A stretch of DNA of 64,000 nt from RGIG9115 sp045128915 (GTDB taxonomy: Bacteria > Bacillota > Clostridia > UBA1381): NCBI GenBank assembly GCA_045128915.1, contig JBGVIT010000044.1, positions 1 to 64,000 on the forward strand. The letters run 5' to 3'. The translations under genes and the position numbers were made by a program. This document shows positions 1 to 7,766 of this stretch, piece by piece. The notes below the pieces were generated by a model. It made no database searches. It saw nothing but the letters and a program-made list of their open reading frames with translations, and was not told the origin of the DNA. How positions within the stretch are numbered: the stretch's first letter is position 1; each line of letters begins with the position of its first letter.

Positions 1-1
1 A

Positions 2-409
2 GATAAAAACGTTGACGGTGTAGGAACGACTCTCTGGGCTGCTAAAAAAGGAACAGCATATGACGGAGAAATGGGAACAGATGTTCTCAGATGGAGTCAG
101 TCAGAAGTTTCAGGAAGCCTTACAAGCGGAACATATGCAGATTCATACAGAGAATACATGGGAGTAATGTCATATGCAGATGATAGTCACGTGAAGCTTG
201 CGCTTGACGCAAACGGAACGGGAAGTGTACTGTTTTATATCAAGGGCAAGAAAATATACATCGCAGACTGCGAGGAAGAAACACTTGAAGAGCTGCCCGC
301 AAGCCGCGTAGCATCATATACAGCGGAAAAATCGCCAAACACAAGAGTAGTTGTATATCAACGTTCAGGGGCTGTGTATGCAATGGTAATCTACACTAAT
401 GTGTTTTAA
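2..409 (+). CDS. C-terminal end of a protein truncated by the window edge, function unknown
   Basis: The reading frame is open from the second base of the window, so the methionine at 71 is internal and the gene begins upstream of the window. About 135 residues are visible: polar and Gly/Ser/Thr/Tyr-rich at first, ending in predicted beta strands (a Val-Leu-Phe-Tyr-Ile strand followed by a Val-Val-Val-Tyr strand). This is compatible with the last domain of a secreted beta-rich protein. I recognise no catalytic motif. The stop codon lies only 24 nt before the next gene, which encodes a large secreted protein, so the two are probably co-transcribed. Function cannot be assigned. Confidence 0.6.
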   Translation, partial: DKNVDGVGTTLWAAKKGTAYDGEMGTDVLRWSQSEVSGSLTSGTYADSYREYMGVMSYADDSHVKLALDANGTGSVLFYIKGKKIYIADCEEETLEELPASRVASYTAEKSPNTRVVVYQRSGAVYAMVIYTNVF

Positions 410-433
410 AAATTTTTAAAAGTAGGTTGATTT

Positions 434-3400
434 ATGAAAAGATTTATCAGCATTTTAATTTCGGCTTCAATGCTTTTGGGCTATGCCGTGTTTGTAAAAG
501 CAGCACCTTCGTCGTTTCTCGGTTCTGATGATTTTGGTAGCTTTGAGGTAGGAACTGATTACGTGGAACATGGCTCTATGAAAGAGGGAACAACAGCCGG
601 AGCTGCTATAATCGGCAACGATGGCAACGGTAATTACCTTTCCATCAACTCGCAAGGTGTCGCTGGTGATACGGGATTTGCGTTCTCAGACCTTAATGTA
701 ACTGGTAAAATTTCTATTGTGTTTGACTATTACTTTGAGGGTGACGGAACGGGCGCGAGAGTGTATTTCTACGGTTCTGATAAAAGTCAGGCAGCTCAAT
801 GGGGGCAGGCAGGATGTCTGATGCTCAGTGAAAAGCTTAAATATTATGTTTCAGGCGCCGCTGAGCGTACTACAACTATCTCTCTTGCTAAAGAAACATG
901 GCACAGACTTTCGGTGGTTTACGATACATCCACGGATACCATGAGCATATATTCAGGCAGTCAATGCCTTTTTGCAGGAATTCCTTGCCGTGTAAGTGCG
1001 TCAGGCGCAATTACAAAGGTTAAAATATTTACAAGTGCTAATGAAAAAGATAAAGACAGTCGTTTCAAAATCAAGAACGTATCCCTTTACAACGGCGTAG
1101 TATTGCCTGACTCCAGCGTTGTTGCAGTTGACGATTTTTCAGGCTACGCATCAGGCGTTGACTATATTTCTACCGCAAGCCCCTATAAGACCGGAACCGA
1201 CACGGGCGTTCTTACCATAGGAAATGATGGCGGAGGTAATTATCTGGAGGTTGATACCACATCTGCCGTTAGCGAAAATGGTTTCCAGATACCACACCTT
1301 TCCCTGAGCGGCAAAGTGACAGTATCAATGGACTATATGCTCATGAGTGATGTAGGTGCAAGAATATATCTCTACGGCGTAGAGAATCATCCCACAGAGT
1401 ATGACCAAACTGTTTGTCTGCAAATGAGTTCAACCCCCTCAAATCTTGGTTATCGTGCAGCTCCTACGTATATCGGAAAAACAATCCATAAAAATAACTG
1501 GATTAAAATAACAGTTGTGTTTGATACCGCTGCAGATACTATTGATGTCTATGCAGGAAATTCATGTATAGGCAAAGCTCTTCCCGCACGTACAGCGTCT
1601 GGGGGTGCTATAAACCGAATAAGAATTTTCTCATCTCAGACAGATGCCGAAAAAGGCGCACATTACAGAATAAAAAATATTGCAGTTTATAATAAAGAAG
1701 TGGTCCCAGTAGTAAAAGCAATCGCAAAGGATGACTTTGCGAACTATAACGTGGATGACGACTATTTCGCAGTAGGTGCTTTAAAGCAGTCATCAACCGA
1801 GAATATTGCAATTATCCAAAACGATGACGACGGACGTGGCAACTATTTAAAATTTGATGTTTCGGGGTCTGACGGAAATAATGGTTTTGGGTTCAATAAC
1901 GTAAACATCTCTGGTAAGGTAACTCTTGCTATGGACTATATGCTGGAGCAGGGTTCAACTACCGGTGTAAGAATTACCTTAAGCGGTAAGGATAAATCTC
2001 AAGCCATGCAGTACGGTCAATCAGGTCAGGTTCAGTACAGCATAAATCCCATCTGTTACGGCTCTCAGGCAAAACCCAATCCTACGGGCAAGTACATATC
2101 ATCAGGAATGTGGATAAAAATGACCTTGGTGTATGATACTCTTAGTGATACTTTGGATATATATGCAGGAACTGTATGTATTGGAAAGAACCTGCCTGCG
2201 AGAGTAAGTGCCTGCGGCGCTATAACAGCGGTGAATATATATGTATATCAGACAGACGCTGCGTCAGGTTCTAAGTATCGTGTGCAGAATGTAGTATTAT
2301 ACGATGGGGAGGTTATTCCTGAAAGCACCGTTGAAACTCCCACGCGTCAGCTTGTTGATATTACCGATTCAATCGGCACAATAAACAGCTCATTATCAGA
2401 CAATTACGCCATGGTTTCAGGTTATCCTATTGTATATTCAAATGGAGTATTTGAGCTTGTAAACGAAAATGATAAGCTCGCCCCCATTCTTTTCGGCGGT
2501 TATATCTACGCTCCTGCCGATTACGTAGCAAAAGCAATGGGTGGAAGTTTTTCAGGCGGAACTATTACGGCGAACGGCATATCAAAGACTTTTGCAGCAG
2601 GAACAGCAACGGATGTAAGCCCTGCACCGCCAAAGGAAGTTTCAGGAGTTTTGTATATTCCTGTATGCAACGAGCTTATAAGCGCATTTAATTCATCTGC
2701 ATACATAGATGAGCGAGGCATTGTAATATTCGGCAAAGCTTCTTCACCCGGTGAAGAAGTGCTTAAAAATCTCCTTTTTGAAATAAGAAGTCAATCTTCT
2801 GTATTTTCAAAAAGCATAAATTCAGAAGTGCTCTTCACTTCAAGAGGCTTTTATCTTGATGATTTTGACGGCAAGGGAAATTGGGGAACGCTCGATGCTG
2901 CAAAACGTTTTATGTCAACTTCTATGCGGTGGACATATTCAATCGGCGATGTCAACGTTCCTGCAATGAAAGCAATAGGCGGAATTGTCCAGCCTACTCT
3001 TAACCCTAACCCGTCAACAAGGGTGTTCAATGAAGACGGCACTCCCAAGATGGAAACCGTAAACGGCAAGGACTATGGTGTTTATGTAGCAACTGCTATT
3101 TCTCTTGAAGGAAGTCAATACATCCGTTCGTATGACGGACTTGGAGGTTGGGGCTGTGTAAACATTCCACAGCTCTACACAGATATTCTCAACCGAGCAA
3201 AAAAAGGTATAGACGAAGGTCAGTATTTGTGGCAGGTTGATGACTATGGATTTAACGCGGGATATTTATCAGGTTGCTTCTGCGACCAATGTATGACCAA
3301 ATTCCAGGATTATCTTGAAGAAAATTATACATATGTATCTGACCTTGTAGCATATGGCGGTCAGAGTGTATGGGACTATATCCAAGATGTTCTTAAAGTT

Positions 3401-5971
3401 TGGGTAAACAAAGGAAAAGTTAAAATAGAAAAATTTGACTTCAAACAGTACCTTGACTATATAGGAGTCGATACCAATGCGGAATTTGAAGCTTTATCAA
3501 ACGGCACTACAAACATTGCGCTACCCTTTAAGTATTTTAAATCAGAGTGTGTAATTGACTTCTTAACAAGGCTGAAAGCTGATATGGACGCTTATGCAGC
3601 ATCTAAAGGACTAAAGCTTTCCTGGTTCCATAACAACACCGATTTTCCGCGAAACTATTCTACTTCAACAAACTATTACGATGTTTTTGACGGTGGTATG
3701 GGCGAAACCCAGGACATGTACATGGGTGCGGGCGCTGTGTATGCAGACATGCTTATACAAAATCTGTACGGTCAGGAATATGTAATTTCCAATATGCCCA
3801 AATACGAACAATGTCCAAGTATGCAGCTTTTCGCAGGCTCAATGCCCTTGGCGTATGCAACAGGTCAAGGCTTCCTTGTACCTTGGGACACATGGCTCTA
3901 TGGAAGTACAAGATACTACACAGAGCTTGAAGAACTTGGTGGAGCATACACCTTTGTAAGAGAGCATCCGTATTTGTTCGACCATTACGAAGCTCCCCAA
4001 AAGATAGGTTATGTATTCGACCTTGGTACAGAAACTACAAGCTATATGCACAGCTTTGCAGAAACTCTTCTCCGAAAGGGAATACCTGCAAAAGCATTGC
4101 CTCATAAATACGTATCAAGCTCACAAATTTATTCTTTGGAGTTTGACGAGTCCGATCTTCAGGGAGTTGATGGTGTTGTGATAGTTAACTGTTCTAATCT
4201 TACAACAGCAGAAACCGCAGCACTTACATCATCTGGACTATCACCCGTATCATATACATATACTGCCGATGATGCTCTCAGGTATCGCTCAGCAGAGGAA
4301 TCAAGCTTCACAGCGCGTATAAGCGGTATGCCTGAAAATATATACGCGGTGCTTAATCAGCATAACATTGATGAAAACGCCCCTGTGGTTGTTCATGCAA
4401 TAAACTATAATAGTAAAGTTTTAAAGAATGTAACGGTTGAAATAAATAATGCATATCTGCCTGACGGTGAAAACCTTAAGGCTATGCTTTATTCACCTTT
4501 GACACATCCACAATCGGTTGCTGTAAGCAAGGGAGCAAGCATAACAACAATTACCATCCCTGAGCTTAATAAGTGGTCGGTATTGCAAATCAGTACAGAC
4601 TCCACGGAGTCTCAGGCAAAGTTTGATGTTGACGGCTTAATGGGCATTGGTCTGGGAAGCCGTGTATCCTTTGATAGTGCAAAAGGTACACAAGACAGCT
4701 TCACCATTAACTCATACGGTGAAGGCATCAATACCTATACCCTTGGTGATACAACTGGAAGTCAGGACGAGGGCGGATATGTTTATAAACGAATTGATTC
4801 GGATGTTTTTGAAATAAGTGCAGCTCTCGAAGCAACAGCTGGCGAGAGAGGACTTATGATAAGAGAGGGAGTTCATTCCAACGCCGCATTTGCAGCGCTC
4901 ATATATGATAACGAAAACGGACTACGTCTTGTAACCAGACGTGATACAAATGGAGGCGTAAGCTACACCACCCTTATTGAAGACAAACCTGAATATATGA
5001 AAATAACATATGATAATGGCGTTGTAACAGCTTATGTATCACCTGATGCAAGTATATGGACGAAAATTGGAACTATAAACACTTTCTTCAAGGCTGAAAC
5101 AGTTGGTGTATATGCCTCAGGTGATGACGGCAGTCTCAATACCTGCTCAGTTTCAGACCTAAGCATAGCAGATTCAGGCAAACGATATAAATACCAGATG
5201 GTTTCCAAAAATCTGCTATCAGGAAGAAATCCTGACTTCAGGTCTACTCCTTTGACAGATGCAGTAATTGGATTTAGAAGACTGTATTCATCGGCTACTG
5301 GTGCAGTTATTGCGGACAGCCCATTCGGAGATGGAGCGGCTTTCCGAATGACAGATAGAGCGGATGGCAATGCAGCTCCATATTATACATATCTTCCCGT
5401 AGAAAATGGAAAGACCTATGAAGCATCTGTATGGGCAAAAACAGTTTCAGGAACAGATACCTTGTCTGTGATTGCAGAAAACGCCTCAGGCGGAACAATA
5501 ACTCTTGAAGTTGTCAGCGATGGAACATCACAAATAACATCAGACCAATGGACCAGATGCTATGTGCGATTCAAGGTTTCCGATTCAGGCAATGCCAACG
5601 GAATAAATCTACGTTATACAACTGCTTCTGCAACAGATATCATCATTGATTCAGTTGACTTAAGAGAAGAGAAAACAATAGATAACTACAATCTTACTTT
5701 CACCCAGTATCAAAATCGTGTAACCTTTGATATATCCACTCGTGACGGTTCCGCAGTTCCCCTGCGTCTTATGCTTGTTGTAAAAGAAAAAGGTACCGAT
5801 AATGTAGAGCGAATGTCTTATTACCAGCAACAAACAATCACAGCATCAGACAAAACTCAATCCGTCACCTTCTATCTCAAAGAAGCAGACCAGATATCTG
5901 AGCTTTATGTCTGGGAAGACGGTGTTTTTGCACCGATAATAAAGAACTTTAAAATAAAATCCTCTTATTAA
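434..5971 (+). CDS. Large secreted multidomain protein with glycosidase-like core
   Basis: This is an 1845-aa secreted protein. A signal peptide covers about residues 1-23 (Lys-Arg, hydrophobic core, Ala-X-Ala). Three concanavalin/LamG-like jelly-roll repeats of about 200 aa follow (roughly 30-230, 232-430, 434-640), each opening with an Asp-Asp-Phe motif and containing a Gly-Asn-Tyr-Leu strand. Residues about 650-770 resemble a copper-amine-oxidase N-terminal (stalk) domain. Residues about 775-1370 look like a TIM-barrel glycosidase with a Cys-Phe-Cys-Asp-Gln-Cys motif at 948-953, seen in uncharacterised GH42-like hydrolases. A DUF1349-like beta sandwich (about 1420-1590), a CBM4/9-like module (about 1600-1735) and a short C-terminal beta domain end the protein. 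It has no SLH or sortase signal. Substrate is unknown; a surface or extracellular polysaccharide is inferred. The catalytic residues could not be assigned. Confidence 0.75.
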   Translation: MKRFISILISASMLLGYAVFVKAAPSSFLGSDDFGSFEVGTDYVEHGSMKEGTTAGAAIIGNDGNGNYLSINSQGVAGDTGFAFSDLNVTGKISIVFDYYFEGDGTGARVYFYGSDKSQAAQWGQAGCLMLSEKLKYYVSGAAERTTTISLAKETWHRLSVVYDTSTDTMSIYSGSQCLFAGIPCRVSASGAITKVKIFTSANEKDKDSRFKIKNVSLYNGVVLPDSSVVAVDDFSGYASGVDYISTASPYKTGTDTGVLTIGNDGGGNYLEVDTTSAVSENGFQIPHLSLSGKVTVSMDYMLMSDVGARIYLYGVENHPTEYDQTVCLQMSSTPSNLGYRAAPTYIGKTIHKNNWIKITVVFDTAADTIDVYAGNSCIGKALPARTASGGAINRIRIFSSQTDAEKGAHYRIKNIAVYNKEVVPVVKAIAKDDFANYNVDDDYFAVGALKQSSTENIAIIQNDDDGRGNYLKFDVSGSDGNNGFGFNNVNISGKVTLAMDYMLEQGSTTGVRITLSGKDKSQAMQYGQSGQVQYSINPICYGSQAKPNPTGKYISSGMWIKMTLVYDTLSDTLDIYAGTVCIGKNLPARVSACGAITAVNIYVYQTDAASGSKYRVQNVVLYDGEVIPESTVETPTRQLVDITDSIGTINSSLSDNYAMVSGYPIVYSNGVFELVNENDKLAPILFGGYIYAPADYVAKAMGGSFSGGTITANGISKTFAAGTATDVSPAPPKEVSGVLYIPVCNELISAFNSSAYIDERGIVIFGKASSPGEEVLKNLLFEIRSQSSVFSKSINSEVLFTSRGFYLDDFDGKGNWGTLDAAKRFMSTSMRWTYSIGDVNVPAMKAIGGIVQPTLNPNPSTRVFNEDGTPKMETVNGKDYGVYVATAISLEGSQYIRSYDGLGGWGCVNIPQLYTDILNRAKKGIDEGQYLWQVDDYGFNAGYLSGCFCDQCMTKFQDYLEENYTYVSDLVAYGGQSVWDYIQDVLKVWVNKGKVKIEKFDFKQYLDYIGVDTNAEFEALSNGTTNIALPFKYFKSECVIDFLTRLKADMDAYAASKGLKLSWFHNNTDFPRNYSTSTNYYDVFDGGMGETQDMYMGAGAVYADMLIQNLYGQEYVISNMPKYEQCPSMQLFAGSMPLAYATGQGFLVPWDTWLYGSTRYYTELEELGGAYTFVREHPYLFDHYEAPQKIGYVFDLGTETTSYMHSFAETLLRKGIPAKALPHKYVSSSQIYSLEFDESDLQGVDGVVIVNCSNLTTAETAALTSSGLSPVSYTYTADDALRYRSAEESSFTARISGMPENIYAVLNQHNIDENAPVVVHAINYNSKVLKNVTVEINNAYLPDGENLKAMLYSPLTHPQSVAVSKGASITTITIPELNKWSVLQISTDSTESQAKFDVDGLMGIGLGSRVSFDSAKGTQDSFTINSYGEGINTYTLGDTTGSQDEGGYVYKRIDSDVFEISAALEATAGERGLMIREGVHSNAAFAALIYDNENGLRLVTRRDTNGGVSYTTLIEDKPEYMKITYDNGVVTAYVSPDASIWTKIGTINTFFKAETVGVYASGDDGSLNTCSVSDLSIADSGKRYKYQMVSKNLLSGRNPDFRSTPLTDAVIGFRRLYSSATGAVIADSPFGDGAAFRMTDRADGNAAPYYTYLPVENGKTYEASVWAKTVSGTDTLSVIAENASGGTITLEVVSDGTSQITSDQWTRCYVRFKVSDSGNANGINLRYTTASATDIIIDSVDLREEKTIDNYNLTFTQYQNRVTFDISTRDGSAVPLRLMLVVKEKGTDNVERMSYYQQQTITASDKTQSVTFYLKEADQISELYVWEDGVFAPIIKNFKIKSSY

Positions 5972-5977
5972 TGTGTT

Positions 5978-6220
5978 GCTTTTTGCGCATAGCACCCGAA
6001 ACTTCACCCTCGACGTACCAGCGTACGACTTCGGGAGAGGCTTGCAAAGCAAGCTTCGTTTCAGGCACTCTGCATCAAAAATCAAGCACATTAAAGAGAT
6101 AGTGGATGCTTTTTGCGCATAGCACCTGAAACTTCACCCTCTACGTACCAGCGTACTACTTCGGGAGAGGCTTGCAAAGCAAGCTTCGTTTCGACTACTG
6201 TGCATCAAAAATCAAGCACA
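5978..6220. repeat. Two direct copies of a 113-bp hairpin-forming repeat
   Basis: Copies at 5978-6090 and 6108-6220 are nearly identical, differing mainly at a few single bases and near the 3' end (6061-6070 against 6191-6200). They are separated by 17 nt. Each contains GCTTGC-AAA-GCAAGC, a CGTAC-CAGC-GTAC pairing, and an outer GAAAC...GTTTC pairing. The ends (GTG..GCTTTTTGCGCA and TGCATCAAAAATCAAGCAC) are imperfect inverted copies of each other. This suggests a small non-autonomous element or REP-like unit duplicated in tandem downstream of the large secreted-protein gene. It may also act as a transcription barrier. The short ORF that crosses the second copy is not believable as a gene. Confidence 0.75.
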
Positions 6221-6246
6221 CATCGAAAATTTAAAAACTTATATCG

Positions 6247-6268
6247 TGCAGAGTTGTTTCCAACTCTG
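6247..6268. terminator. Hairpin, possible weak terminator
   Basis: A perfect 9-bp stem GCAGAGTTG / CAACTCTGC with a 4-nt loop lies between the tandem repeats and the AraC gene. It is followed by CCACCC and only four Ts, so it is at best a weak intrinsic terminator. It could mark the end of the upstream transcript. Confidence 0.3.
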
Positions 6269-6379
6269 CCCACCCTTTTGCTACTTGGTTGTAAAAGTAC
6301 AACTTGTAGATATATATAATTTCCTGTGGTCAGTTTCTGCCGTTTATTCATTTATATGGCGTCAGAATGTTGAACGGTC

Positions 6380-6410
6380 AGGTTGGATAATGTGACGTCA
6401 TTACCCACCT
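6380..6410. promoter_or_regulatory. Imperfect palindrome centred on TGACGTCA upstream of the AraC regulator
   Basis: The block reads AGGTTGGATAATG, then TGACGTCA, then TTACCCACCT. The flanks are inverted copies (AGGT-GG-TAATG). It ends about 35 nt before the regulator start codon. It may be an operator for autoregulation or an mRNA hairpin; the sequence alone does not decide. Confidence 0.35.
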
Positions 6411-6445
6411 GCTGAAAATCCTAATCAGGAGTTTTGGAGAAAGAG

Positions 6446-7627
6446 ATGAATATGACAAAAGAAGTAACAAGCAAAAGAGAAAATCTGATAGCGGCTCTCA
6501 GGCGAATAACCTTCGACTGTAAAAATCCGCTGTCGGTGATTCTCAGCGGAAAAACACAGCTTAATACAGACTTGTTTCCGTTTACCTCTGACTGCGGCGG
6601 ATATTGTATGATATTAGTCGCACCGGACGATGAAGCCGTATTCTATGCGGCGGCTGATGGGTATAATAAGCTCTGTGAATGTGTCGCTCAAAATATTGGG
6701 CAATCATTTACCCTTATGGAGCTGCCTGAAAAAGGCGGATTTATTGCACTTGCAGCTTTAAACGATGATTCTGCAGCTGACCGTTTGAAGCTTATTAAAA
6801 AGCTTTCGGCGGTGGGTAGGGGCATAAAAAATCTGTTTTTCAGCACAGCAACGCTTGTTGTCAGTCCGTGTTTTCACGAGCTGTCAGATGCGGCGGAGAT
6901 GGTTTATAACTTAATTCTCGATTCGGGCTATCGTGTAATTTTTGGTTATAATTCCATAATAGATGCTGGCAGTCTGAATAAGCGAAAAGGAATCATACCT
7001 GATGAATATTTCAGCTTATATCTGGGATTTTATAATTATCTGAGGCTTGGTGAATATGAGAAAGTCTTATACAACCTGTCACAGATGAAAAAGCTTGTAA
7101 CAGAGCATTTTACCCCTGATGTTTTTAAGCTTGCATATATTGGTATGATGCAAAATTTTTCCGAAAGTTCAGGAGATTTGCTTTCTGTGGCAAATCCCGA
7201 AAATGCATCTTTCACAGTAGATCGGGCGTTTGACGAGATACGAAATCTTGTTGAAAACTATTTTGAAAGAACGTATCAGGGACAAAGTCATGCTGAGGAT
7301 CTGAGACGCAAGGTTTTGAGTATAGTAGAAAGTGAATACAGCGATTCGGAGCTGACTGTAACTATGCTTGCTGACAGGCTTCATATTTCAGCATCATATC
7401 TCAGTCGATATTTTAAGAACAGAATGGGAATAACTCTCTTTTCTTATATGGACGAGATAAGGATTTCGAGAGCCAAGCAATTACTTGCTAACTCTGATTA
7501 TCCAATTAAAGAAATAGTGAAGCTTGTAGGCTACAATGACGTAAATAACTTCAACAGAAAATTCAAATCAAAAACAGGAAATACTCCTACTGCCTTTAGA
7601 AAAGACAGCAGGAAAGACATCTTGTAA
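6446..7627 (+). CDS. AraC-family transcriptional regulator
   Basis: This is a 393-aa DNA-binding regulator. The last 100 residues form a standard AraC/XylS double helix-turn-helix: first HTH around Leu-Thr-Val-Thr-Met-Leu-Ala-Asp-Arg-Leu-His-Ile-Ser-Ala-Ser-Tyr-Leu-Ser, second around Ile-Lys-Glu-Ile-Val-Lys-Leu-Val-Gly-Tyr. It then has Asn-Asn-Phe-Asn-Arg-Lys-Phe-Lys and ends with the usual Thr-Pro-Thr-Ala-Phe-Arg. The N-terminal ~280 residues are an unrecognised sensor region without membrane segments. I place the start at ATG 6446, preceded by GGAG at 6436-6439, rather than at the upstream TTG at 6434, which has AGGAG too close. It sits between the secreted-protein genes and is the only regulator among them, so it probably controls them, perhaps in response to a sugar; that is inference. 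Confidence 0.85.
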   Translation: MNMTKEVTSKRENLIAALRRITFDCKNPLSVILSGKTQLNTDLFPFTSDCGGYCMILVAPDDEAVFYAAADGYNKLCECVAQNIGQSFTLMELPEKGGFIALAALNDDSAADRLKLIKKLSAVGRGIKNLFFSTATLVVSPCFHELSDAAEMVYNLILDSGYRVIFGYNSIIDAGSLNKRKGIIPDEYFSLYLGFYNYLRLGEYEKVLYNLSQMKKLVTEHFTPDVFKLAYIGMMQNFSESSGDLLSVANPENASFTVDRAFDEIRNLVENYFERTYQGQSHAEDLRRKVLSIVESEYSDSELTVTMLADRLHISASYLSRYFKNRMGITLFSYMDEIRISRAKQLLANSDYPIKEIVKLVGYNDVNNFNRKFKSKTGNTPTAFRKDSRKDIL

Positions 7628-7766
7628 TAACAAAAAAGCTTATGCTTAAAAATATTGATTAATGCTTCGGAATATAGTTCGGTGCATAAGGCGCCTTGTA
7701 CCGAGTTATAATTTGCTCGATGCAATATAATCAAAAATAATCTTTTTAAAAGGAGATGTAAAAGCT

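Noticed and set aside
434..5971. SLH or sortase anchoring of the 1845-aa protein
   Set aside because: No SLH repeat and no LPxTG-hydrophobic-basic tail at the C terminus.
5978..6220. CRISPR array
   Set aside because: Only two copies of 113 bp with a 17-nt gap; no short repeats with unique spacers and no cas genes.
6113..6319. 68-aa open frame starting in the second 113-bp repeat
   Set aside because: It is made mostly of repeat and hairpin sequence, has no ribosome binding site and no protein-like composition.
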